The notes under the pieces are model-generated. The model was not told where the DNA came from. It was given only the letters and a program-made list of their open reading frames with translations, and did not search any database. The translations under genes and the position numbers were made by a program. A stretch of DNA of 64,000 nt from Acidobacterium sp. S8 (GTDB lineage: Bacteria > Acidobacteriota > Terriglobia > Terriglobales > Acidobacteriaceae): the NCBI RefSeq assembly GCF_009765985.1, contig NZ_LMUM01000034.1, positions 674,729-738,728 of the forward strand, given 5' to 3'. Shown here piece after piece: positions 43,783 to 51,250 of this stretch. How positions within the stretch are numbered: position 1 is the stretch's first letter; every line of letters begins with the position of its first letter.

Positions 43783-43813
43783 CCCACCTTAGCTTCGCGA
43801 AGGTGGGGCACCC
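43783..43813. repeat. Palindromic repeat family B, copy 1
   Basis: CCCACCTT pairs with AAGGTGGG around AGCTTCGCG and is followed by GCACCC. The copy at 45983-46013 is identical. Confidence 0.9.
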
Positions 43814-43888
43814 GGTTTTGCTTGGCTCCATTGTGCATTTCTCAATGCTGAGAAAACTTCCGTACAATAGGCAAAAGTAATTTCTTAC

Positions 43889-44947
43889 GTGAAGGATACG
43901 GTGTCGATTTCCACTTCTGCTCCCCTGAAACGCGTGCTGAGCGGCATGCGTCCGACTGGCAAACTGCATCTGGGCAATTACATGGGCGCGCTGCACAACT
44001 GGGTGCGGCTGCAGCATGAATACGATTGCTTCTTCTTTATCGCCGACTGGCATGCCCTGACGACCGATTACGCCGATACGTCGCAGATCAAGGCCAATAC
44101 GCGTGAGGTGATTCTCGACTTCCTGGGAGCAGGACTGGACCCGGCGAAGAGCGTGCTCTTTGTCCAAAGTGACGTGAAACAGCACGCCGAACTGCATCTG
44201 CTCTTCTCGATGATTACGCCGCTGGGCTGGTTGGAGCGCGTGCCTACCTACAAAGAACAGCAGGAGAACATTTCGGGGAAAGACCTGTCGACGTATGGGT
44301 TCCTTGGGTATCCCCTGCTGCAGGCTGCGGATATTCTGCTCTATGGGGGCCGCGATACCACCAGCAGTCGAATCGTCGAACTCTTTGTCCCAGTTGGCCA
44401 GGATCAGGTGGCACACGTGGAGCTGACGCGTGAAGTGGCGCGGCGATTTAACCAGTTCTACAAGGTGCGCGAGAAGGAAATACTGCCGGAGCCACAGGTT
44501 CTGCTGACACCATCGCCCAAGCTGCCCGGTACCGATGGCCGCAAGATGTCGAAGAGCTACGGGAATACGATCATGCTGACCGATCCGGAGCCGGTGGTGC
44601 GGCAGAAGCTGAAGCCCATGGTCACCGATCCGGCGCGCGTGCGGCGGACCGATCCCGGCAATCCGGATGTCTGCCCGGTCGGCGATCTGCATAAGGTCTT
44701 CTCATCGCAGGAGACGCTGGCGAAGGTCTACGAGGGCTGCACGACGGCTTCGATTGGCTGCATCGAATGCAAGGGATGGGTCGCCGACTCCGTAGTGCGG
44801 GTGCTGGAGCCGATTCAGCAGCGGCGCAGCGGATATGAGCAGAATCCCAAGCTGGTTGACGAGATTTTAGAGGACGGTAAGAACCGGGCGGCGGCGCGTG
44901 CCGAGCAGACGATGGTGGAAGTACGGTCTGCGGTCGGGATCGGGTGA
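43889..44947 (+). CDS. trpS: Tryptophanyl-tRNA synthetase
   Basis: The 352-residue class I synthetase has the HIGH-type RPTGKLHLGNYMGAL and the KMSKS loop GRKMSKSYGN. It charges tRNA-Trp. Two GTG starts are possible: 43889, with no ribosome binding site, and 43901, with AAGGA four bases away. The second fits the family start slightly better. It is followed at once by scpA. Confidence 0.95.
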   Translation: MKDTVSISTSAPLKRVLSGMRPTGKLHLGNYMGALHNWVRLQHEYDCFFFIADWHALTTDYADTSQIKANTREVILDFLGAGLDPAKSVLFVQSDVKQHAELHLLFSMITPLGWLERVPTYKEQQENISGKDLSTYGFLGYPLLQAADILLYGGRDTTSSRIVELFVPVGQDQVAHVELTREVARRFNQFYKVREKEILPEPQVLLTPSPKLPGTDGRKMSKSYGNTIMLTDPEPVVRQKLKPMVTDPARVRRTDPGNPDVCPVGDLHKVFSSQETLAKVYEGCTTASIGCIECKGWVADSVVRVLEPIQQRRSGYEQNPKLVDEILEDGKNRAAARAEQTMVEVRSAVGIG

Positions 44948-45976
44948 GTGGTCATGATGGATGAATTGAAACCCGAGGATGCAAGTCCAGAATTACAGCC
45001 TGAATCAGACCCGGGGCTAAAGCCCTCGGACGCTGAGACTGTATTCCCCGGGCTGAAGCCCGGGGCTTCTACCGAAACACCAACTGCTGAGCCTTCTACC
45101 CAGACGCCAACTACACCGGCTTCTACACAGAACACCGATCCTCAAGGTAAATCGAAAGACCGGGAGACAAGCAAGAAGGAAAAGCCTAAAGAAGAGAGTG
45201 CGTCTCCTTTCTCGATTACTGTCGCCAAGGTGTATGACGGGCCGCTGGACCTGCTGCTGGACCTGATCCGGAAGCAGGACATCGACATCTACGACATTCC
45301 TATCGCCAAGATTACGGCGCAGTTTCTAGCGTATGTCGAACAATTGAAAGCCTCTGACGTGGACACAGCGGGCGAGTTTATCTACACCGCTTCGCTGCTG
45401 ATTCATATCAAGAGCAAGATGCTGCTGCCGCGCTCGCCCATCGAAGTCGCGGAGGGCGAGATCGACGATCCACGTCGCGAGCTGGTAGAACGGCTGCTCG
45501 AGCACGAGCGCTTCAAGAACGCCGCGCAAATGCTGGCGCAGAAGCAGCTCATTGAGGAATCGACCTGGTCGAATCCGTCGCTCAAGGAATTTCGCAACGA
45601 CGAGGGCACGGAACAGGAGATTGCGGCGGATACGGTCGATCTGGTCCGCGTCTTCCGCGAAATTCTGGATCGGTTGAAGCAGCGTCCGGTGCTCGATCTC
45701 GAAGAGGATTCGGTCACCGTGGGGCAGATGATCGATTACATGCGGCGGCGGCTGATTACCGAGGATAAACCGGTAGCCCTGCGGAAGCTGCTGGGGAATG
45801 CCCGGTCGGAGAAAACGCTGGTGGCGATGTTTCTGGCGGTGCTGGAATTGGTGCGTTTACAGGCCATTTTGCTGCGCCAGGATCGCGTTTTCGACGATAT
45901 TTTCGTCAAAAAACACGCTGATTTTGAAGCCGTGATTACGGAGCGCATGAACCAGATGCGGGACGACTGGACCTAG
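44948..45976 (+). CDS. scpA: Segregation and condensation protein ScpA
   Basis: ScpA is the kleisin that bridges SMC heads with ScpB. The 342-residue protein has the kleisin N-terminal domain from about residue 92 (KVYDGPLDLLLDLIRKQDID, then YIYTASLLIHIKSKMLLP-like) and the C-terminal winged helix (TLVAMFLAVLELVRLQAILL). Before it lies an unusual 85-residue Pro/Thr/Glu-rich extension, part of which is translated from a family A palindrome (45011-45073). It starts at the trpS stop (GTG 44948; ATG 44954 also possible). Confidence 0.93.
   Translation: MVMMDELKPEDASPELQPESDPGLKPSDAETVFPGLKPGASTETPTAEPSTQTPTTPASTQNTDPQGKSKDRETSKKEKPKEESASPFSITVAKVYDGPLDLLLDLIRKQDIDIYDIPIAKITAQFLAYVEQLKASDVDTAGEFIYTASLLIHIKSKMLLPRSPIEVAEGEIDDPRRELVERLLEHERFKNAAQMLAQKQLIEESTWSNPSLKEFRNDEGTEQEIAADTVDLVRVFREILDRLKQRPVLDLEEDSVTVGQMIDYMRRRLITEDKPVALRKLLGNARSEKTLVAMFLAVLELVRLQAILLRQDRVFDDIFVKKHADFEAVITERMNQMRDDWT
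45011..45073. repeat. Family A palindromes inside the scpA coding sequence
   Basis: CCGGGGCTAAAGCCCTCGG (45011-45029) and CCCCGGGCTGAAGCCCGGGG (45046-45065), followed by CTTCTACC, match the hairpins and edge of the intergenic element at 41484-41628. The frame stays open and encodes PGLKPSDAETVFPGLKPGAS. Confidence 0.88.
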
Positions 45977-45982
45977 AACTAG

Positions 45983-46013
45983 CCCACCTTAGCTTCGCGA
46001 AGGTGGGGCACCC
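45983..46013. repeat. Palindromic repeat family B, copy 2
   Basis: Identical over at least 31 bases to 43783-43813, exactly 2200 bases away; the pair flanks trpS-scpA. Confidence 0.9.
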
Positions 46014-46197
46014 GTTTTTCGCGCTGCCTGATGCAAACTGCAGGTCCCTCCACTTCGCTTCGCTCCGGTCGGGATGACAAGGTGTGAGCCAGCCGTATTC
46101 ACCGAAAATTAACAGAATTTTTGGGTTCGTTTTTACACATGGCCTCCATCGGCCCTGATAGGGTGCTTGCACGCATCTGATTCGGAGCCAATTTTTT

Positions 46198-47823
46198 ATG
46201 AACGACGTTTCGTCTGTCGCACTTCCTCCTGCATCTGCACCAGGTAAAAGTATTCTCGATCAAAAAATGAAGAAGTCGCCCGGGCTGATTGGCTCGCTGG
46301 TGTTTGGCGCGGTCCTGCTGGGCGGTGTTGGGTACGCCGGATTTCATCTGGCGAACGACCTCTCCGGCACACGCCTTTTAAGTGTGTGGCCGTATGTGCT
46401 GCTGGGCGTGGCGCTGCTGATTGCGCTGGGCTTCGAGTTCGTCAACGGTTTTCATGACACGGCGAACGCCGTAGCTACGGTGATTTACACGCATTCGCTT
46501 GAGCCGAATATTGCGGTGGTTTGGTCGGGAATGTGGAACCTGATTGGCGTGCTGACGTCGTCGGGTGGCGTGGCGTTTTCGATTCTGTCACTGCTGCCGG
46601 TGGAATTGATTTTGCAGGTCGGCAAGGGCGCGGGATTTGCCATGGTCTTCGCGCTGTTGATTTCGGCGATCATCTGGAACCTGAGCACATGGGCGCTGGG
46701 ACTGCCGGCGTCGAGTTCGCACACGCTGATCGGTTCGATCATTGGCGTGGGCCTGGCGAACCAGCTGATCGGAGGCCATAACGGCACGAGCGGCGTGGAC
46801 TGGTCGCAGGTAACCAATGTTTTTCGCGTGCTGCTGATCTCGCCTGTGGTCGGTTTCGGCCTGGCGGCACTCCTGCTGTTGCTCTTGAAGGTTCTGGTCA
46901 AGAATCCGGCGCTGTACGAGTCGCCGAAAGGCAATGAACCGCCGCCGTTCTGGATTCGCGGATTGCTGATTCTGACCTGCACCGGTGTGAGCTTCGGGCA
47001 CGGCTCGAATGACGGGCAGAAGGGCATGGGGCTGATCATGCTGATCCTGATCGGTACGGTACCTACGGCTTATGCACTCAACCACGCGATCGGTTTCGCG
47101 CAGGTGCCGGATTTTGCCGCTGTTTCTGAGCAGGCGGCCCATGTGCTGAGCGGATACGTATCGCAGGACGCGGTGATGGACGATGCGCGCAGCGATCTGA
47201 CGGATTACATCCGCACCAAGCAGTACACGCCGAACACTGCGCTGGCGGCGCGGCAGCTGGCTATCGATATCAGCCATGAAGTACAGCAATACAAATCGCT
47301 GGCAGGAGTGCCGGCTAACCAGCAGCAGAACGTCCGCAACGATATGTATGTGGAAAGCGAAACTCTGCGGCTGATGGCCAAGGCCAAGACGCCGGCCTAT
47401 ACCCCGGCCGAAACAGCCGTGCTGGTGAATTACAAGAAGCACCTTGATGATTCGACAAAGTTCATTCCCACGTGGGTGAAGGTTGCCGTGGCTCTCGCCC
47501 TCGGGATGGGAACCATGGTCGGCTGGAAACGCATTGTCGTCACGGTGGGCGAGAAGATCGGCAAAGAGCACCTTACCTATGCTCAGGGAGCTTCAGCGGA
47601 GATTGTGGCTGCTGTGACGATCATCGCTGCCGACCAGTTCAAGATGCCGGTATCGACGACGCATGTGCTGTCGTCAGGCATTGCCGGAACGATGCTGGCC
47701 AATGGATCGGGACTGCAGCTGGCGACGATCCGCAATATCGCGCTGGCATGGGTCTTTACACTGCCCGCTGCGGCGCTGCTTGCCGGATGTCTCTTCTGGC
47801 TGCTGCGGCAGTTTATCCACTGA
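46198..47823 (+). CDS. PiT family inorganic phosphate transporter
   Basis: The 541-residue membrane protein has the duplicated PiT signature: FEFVNGFHDTANAVATVIYT near residue 80 and a second half with EIVAAVTIIAADQFKMPVST, as well as GVSFGHGSNDGQKGMG. It would import phosphate with protons or sodium. A hydrophilic loop of about 120 residues (VPDFAAVSEQAAH to TPAETAVLVNYKK) lies between the halves. GGAG is 11 bases before the ATG. It interrupts the usual scpA-scpB order. Confidence 0.92.
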   Translation: MNDVSSVALPPASAPGKSILDQKMKKSPGLIGSLVFGAVLLGGVGYAGFHLANDLSGTRLLSVWPYVLLGVALLIALGFEFVNGFHDTANAVATVIYTHSLEPNIAVVWSGMWNLIGVLTSSGGVAFSILSLLPVELILQVGKGAGFAMVFALLISAIIWNLSTWALGLPASSSHTLIGSIIGVGLANQLIGGHNGTSGVDWSQVTNVFRVLLISPVVGFGLAALLLLLLKVLVKNPALYESPKGNEPPPFWIRGLLILTCTGVSFGHGSNDGQKGMGLIMLILIGTVPTAYALNHAIGFAQVPDFAAVSEQAAHVLSGYVSQDAVMDDARSDLTDYIRTKQYTPNTALAARQLAIDISHEVQQYKSLAGVPANQQQNVRNDMYVESETLRLMAKAKTPAYTPAETAVLVNYKKHLDDSTKFIPTWVKVAVALALGMGTMVGWKRIVVTVGEKIGKEHLTYAQGASAEIVAAVTIIAADQFKMPVSTTHVLSSGIAGTMLANGSGLQLATIRNIALAWVFTLPAAALLAGCLFWLLRQFIH

Positions 47824-47921
47824 TTTCCACCCTGCACCTGACGTAATCTGCGGCGCTTCGGTAGTATCAAAGAGAACCGGAGCGCCGTTTTACGTTCGGG
47901 CGTATCCTGTCCCCTGAAAGC

Positions 47922-48989
47922 ATGAGCCTAAAAGCGAAAATTGAGGCGGTGATCTACGCCGCGGAAGAACCTGTCACGCTGGCGCAGCTTGCCGCGCTGT
48001 TTGGCGATGAAGCGCTGGAAGAGAAACGCGCACGCGAGGCTGCAGCGCAGTCGGTTGAGCCTGCGAACGAGCCTGAGGGCGTCGTCAGCGCAGGCAATGT
48101 GTCGCCGGATGATGGCGTGCTGCCGGTGGAACTGGCGGATGGGCTGATTCCGGATGAGTCGGCTCCGCTGACGGTGGAAGAAGCTGCGGTGATGGGTGGC
48201 CATGCTTCGGAAGACGAGGTTCCCGCGACTGAAACTGTTTCTTCACCGGAAGACGAAAAGAAGGCGGCGCGGCAGCGGGACCGCGAGGTGCGCGAGGAAT
48301 TGCGGCGCACTGTGGGCGAGCTGATTGCCGATTATGCGGACAGCGACCGTGGCATGGAAGTCCGCGAGATTGCGGGCGGGTATCGGGTTGGTACGAAGCC
48401 CGAGTATCACGATGCGGTGCGCGGATTTGTGAAGAGTCTGAAGCCGCCGATGAAGCTGTCTTTGCAGGCGCTGGAGACGCTGGCGGTGATTGCCTACAAG
48501 CAGCCGGTGACGGCGCCTGAGGTGGGCGAGATTCGCGGCGTGGATTCGGCGGGTGTGATTGGATCGTTGATCAGCCGTAAGCTGATTACGACTGCGGGAC
48601 GCAAGCAGGTAATCGGCAGGCCGATTCTCTATAAGACGACCAAGGAATTTCTGCTGCGCTTTGGATTGAAAGACCTGAACGAGCTGCCGTCGATTGAGGA
48701 ATTTGAGAAGATGGCGGCGGGTGAGCTGGCGGAGTCGGAAGATCTGCCGTTCCAGCAACACCAGGCGTCGCATGCAGAGGCCGAGCTGGACGAGGTAGAC
48801 GAAGAAGCCGACGCTGAAGAAGCAGCCCGTGCGCAGGCGGCTGTCGAAGTCACCGATGAAACGGCGGAGGAAGCGGCGGATCTTCCGGGAGTGGCAGTCG
48901 AGATAACCGAGATTGAAATTGAAGTGGAAGAGACAGATGTAAACGTCGAAGCTATTTCAGAGGAAGCGGCGGAAGCTACCCATGAGTGA
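47922..48989 (+). CDS. scpB: Segregation and condensation protein ScpB with acidic insertion and tail
   Basis: ScpB binds ScpA in the SMC complex through two winged-helix domains. Core segments are seen: LKAKIEAVIYAAEEPVTLAQ, MEVREIAGGYRVGTKPEYHD, LQALETLAVIAYKQPVTAPE, IRGVDSAGVIGSLISRKLI and GRPILYKTTKEFLLRFGL. At 355 residues it is nearly twice the usual length (about 190). The excess is a Glu/Ala/Pro-rich insertion of about 90 residues (29-118) inside the first winged helix, and an acidic C-terminal tail of about 90 residues. The reading frame is intact. Confidence 0.93.
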   Translation: MSLKAKIEAVIYAAEEPVTLAQLAALFGDEALEEKRAREAAAQSVEPANEPEGVVSAGNVSPDDGVLPVELADGLIPDESAPLTVEEAAVMGGHASEDEVPATETVSSPEDEKKAARQRDREVREELRRTVGELIADYADSDRGMEVREIAGGYRVGTKPEYHDAVRGFVKSLKPPMKLSLQALETLAVIAYKQPVTAPEVGEIRGVDSAGVIGSLISRKLITTAGRKQVIGRPILYKTTKEFLLRFGLKDLNELPSIEEFEKMAAGELAESEDLPFQQHQASHAEAELDEVDEEADAEEAARAQAAVEVTDETAEEAADLPGVAVEITEIEIEVEETDVNVEAISEEAAEATHE

Positions 48990-49863
48990 ACCGGTTCGGC
49001 TGCAGAAGATTATTGCCCAGGCAGGGATTGTTTCGCGTCGCAAAGCCGAGGAGCTGATTCTCGACGGACGCGTACAGGTGAATGGGCAGATCATCACCGA
49101 ATTGGGCACGAAGGCCGATCCGGAGCGTGACCATATCCGCGTAGACGGCAAGCTGTTGCATGGCGCACAGCAGCAGCGCTACCTGATGCTGAACAAGCCG
49201 AAGGGCTACGTCACGACGGCGAGCGATCCTGAAGGCCGCCCTACCGTCATGAAGTTTGTTGAGCGTGCCGGGGTGCGCGTCTTTCCTGTGGGCCGACTCG
49301 ATTACCAGAGCGAAGGCCTGCTGCTGATGACCAACGACGGCGAGCTGGCCAATGCTCTGACACGCGCTGCAGCGAAGGTGGAGAAAGTTTACCTGGTGAA
49401 GGTCAGCGGTAAGCCACCTGAATCGGGGCTGGATCAGCTGCGCTCGGGCATCATGATTGAGCGCGGCAAGCCGGGAGAGCGCGCAGGCCGCGTGATGACG
49501 GCTCCGACCAGGATCAAGCTGATCCGCGACGCTGAGAATCCCTGGTATGAGATGACGTTGATCGAGGGCCGCAACCGCGAGATCCGCAAAATGTTCGAAG
49601 AGATCGGGCACCATGTGGAGAAGATTCGGCGGGTTGGATATGGGCCGCTGGTGCTCGATGTGCCTCCGGGTGAGGTACGGGAGCTTTCGGCGGATGAAGT
49701 AGAAGCGTTGCGCAGAGCGGTTCGGCCTAAGAGGGCGGCTGCTGTTAAGAGCGTTGCCGCGCCGGTGTCGAGGCCGAAGAAGCATGCTGATAATTTTCGC
49801 GGGCGTCCTGCGGCGAAGAAGAGTGTGCGGAGCTCGAAGCCGGCTCCGCGTAAGACAAAGTAA
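48982..49863 (+). CDS. rluB: Pseudouridine synthase RluB/RsuA type
   Basis: The 293-residue protein has an N-terminal S4 RNA-binding domain (VRLQKIIAQAGIVSRRKAEE) and the RsuA catalytic domain with the Asp in GRLDYQSEGLLLMTNDGEL. It pseudouridylates 23S (RluB) or 16S rRNA (RsuA); the RluB assignment follows the scpB neighbourhood. It has a basic C-terminal tail. It overlaps scpB by eight bases. Confidence 0.9.
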   Translation: MSEPVRLQKIIAQAGIVSRRKAEELILDGRVQVNGQIITELGTKADPERDHIRVDGKLLHGAQQQRYLMLNKPKGYVTTASDPEGRPTVMKFVERAGVRVFPVGRLDYQSEGLLLMTNDGELANALTRAAAKVEKVYLVKVSGKPPESGLDQLRSGIMIERGKPGERAGRVMTAPTRIKLIRDAENPWYEMTLIEGRNREIRKMFEEIGHHVEKIRRVGYGPLVLDVPPGEVRELSADEVEALRRAVRPKRAAAVKSVAAPVSRPKKHADNFRGRPAAKKSVRSSKPAPRKTK

Positions 49864-49886
49864 CTGTTCCACGCTGAATCCAGCAT

Positions 49887-49961
49887 CCCACCCTTTGCTG
49901 CGCAAAGGATGGGGCACCCAGCAGAATCCCACCCTTCGCATTCGCTCAGGATGGGGCACCC
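49887..49961. repeat. Two tandem family B palindromes
   Basis: CCCACCCTTTGC...GCAAAGGATGGGGCACCC at 49887-49919 and CCCACCCTTCGC...AGGATGGGGCACCC at 49928-49961 lie head to tail between rluB and the cupin gene. Confidence 0.88.
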
Positions 49962-49982
49962 GGGCGGTTAAGATCGACAGTC

Positions 49983-50330
49983 ATGCAATCATCTCCTTTC
50001 TCAGCAATCGGCGGGTCGTTCGAGATACATGAGTGGCGCGGCAGTGGTCCGGCCACACTGCACGTTCACCATTGCGACGACGAAGCGTGGCATGTCCTGG
50101 AAGGCGAACTGGTTTTTCGCTATTCCGATCGGACGGAGACTGCGGGTCCCGGAACGACAGTATTCGTTCCGGCAGGCGTCGCCCATACTTACACTGCCGA
50201 AGTGGATGCTCGATATCTCATTGTTCTGACGCCGCGTCTGAGCGCACTGATCGCTGCGCTTCACGCCGATCGCGACCCGATCCATCAGAAAGAGATTTAT
50301 CTACAGTTCGAATCCGAACTATTGGAGTAG
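49983..50330 (+). CDS. Small cupin-domain protein
   Basis: The 115-residue single-domain cupin shows both motifs: LHVHHCDDEAWHVLEGELVF (metal His/His/Glu) and FVPAGVAHTY (His). The reaction or ligand cannot be told. A family B repeat pair lies just upstream, so it probably has its own transcript. Confidence 0.85.
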   Translation: MQSSPFSAIGGSFEIHEWRGSGPATLHVHHCDDEAWHVLEGELVFRYSDRTETAGPGTTVFVPAGVAHTYTAEVDARYLIVLTPRLSALIAALHADRDPIHQKEIYLQFESELLE

Positions 50331-50351
50331 AAGTCAGATTCGAAAAATCCC

Positions 50352-51182
50352 TTAGCGGCGGCCCAGATTGATGTCCAGCTGCACGCCTTTGCCGTTGTAG
50401 GTATTCACGGCTGAAAGGGAAAAGAGGCTGGCTTCTCTTGAGCGGTGGCGGAAGACATAATCGCCGATGAGATAGCCGAAGGTGCTGCCGACGATCACGT
50501 CTGAGGGGAAGTGTTCGCGCGAAAGAACACGCGACACCGAGACAGCTGTCGCCAGCGAGTAGACTGTGATCTTCGTAGGTGTGGTGTCGTACTGACCGGC
50601 AATGACGCGGGCGAACGACCATGCGATCATGCAGTGATTCGATGGCATCGATTGGCCATCTGGCCAGGTGCTGGGTCCATGCGGCCAGAAGCGGCCTGTG
50701 CCGTCACCCTGATTAGGACGCTCGCGATCGATGGCGTACTTCAAGCCTTCATTCAGGATCAGCGCGTCAAGCGTTGCCTCGCCTGCGAGCACGGACGATT
50801 CCTGCAGATAATCGTTATGCGTTGCGGCTGCAACAAAATAGCCGACAACGGGCGCGGCGGATGGTCCGTAGAGGCCGACATAATCGGAAAACTTTTTGAA
50901 TTTATCTTCGCGGCTGGGATGCGAGCCCAGCTTGCGCATCATGTTCGCGTCGTAGTCGATGGCGAAACCGGTAGCGACGCCAAAGGGAGCGATCCAGAGC
51001 ATGTCCTTTGCGGTGATGCGCAAGGGACTGGTGACGATGCCGGCCTCATCCTGCGCGACATGCGTGATGCAGGGCTTGATGGAGTGGAGGGTGCAATCGT
51101 CATTCGACGCGGATTGCGCAAGCAATCTGCCTGCACAGAAAACAGATAGGACAATTGCCGCGAACCTCGGAAACATACGCAA
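50352..51182 (-). CDS. PAP2 superfamily phosphatase, exported
   Basis: The 276-residue protein starts with a signal peptide (FAAIVLSVFCAGRLLA) and has the three PAP2 motifs: KYAIDRERP, MPSNHC (PSGH variant with Asn) and SRVLSREHFPSDVIVG. Such enzymes dephosphorylate lipid phosphates such as undecaprenyl diphosphate or phosphatidate at the membrane. Confidence 0.88.
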   Translation of the reverse strand: MRMFPRFAAIVLSVFCAGRLLAQSASNDDCTLHSIKPCITHVAQDEAGIVTSPLRITAKDMLWIAPFGVATGFAIDYDANMMRKLGSHPSREDKFKKFSDYVGLYGPSAAPVVGYFVAAATHNDYLQESSVLAGEATLDALILNEGLKYAIDRERPNQGDGTGRFWPHGPSTWPDGQSMPSNHCMIAWSFARVIAGQYDTTPTKITVYSLATAVSVSRVLSREHFPSDVIVGSTFGYLIGDYVFRHRSREASLFSLSAVNTYNGKGVQLDINLGRR

Positions 51183-51250
51183 ACGTTGAGCGTATCACGC
51201 CGAAGCTTAAGCCTCTCTTAAGAGCGAGGGTTAGGCTTTCGGCAATTGCT

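Larger units (their letters stand above)
43472..43888. other. Intergenic region with terminator, repeats and trpS promoter
   Basis: Contents are a terminator (43627-43656), a family B palindrome (43783-43813), and upstream two imperfect copies of TGTTTTCAAT followed by G runs (about 43510-43545 and 43583-43612). A TACAAT at 43863-43868 could be the -10 box of trpS, with no good -35 box. No gene was seen. Confidence 0.5.
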
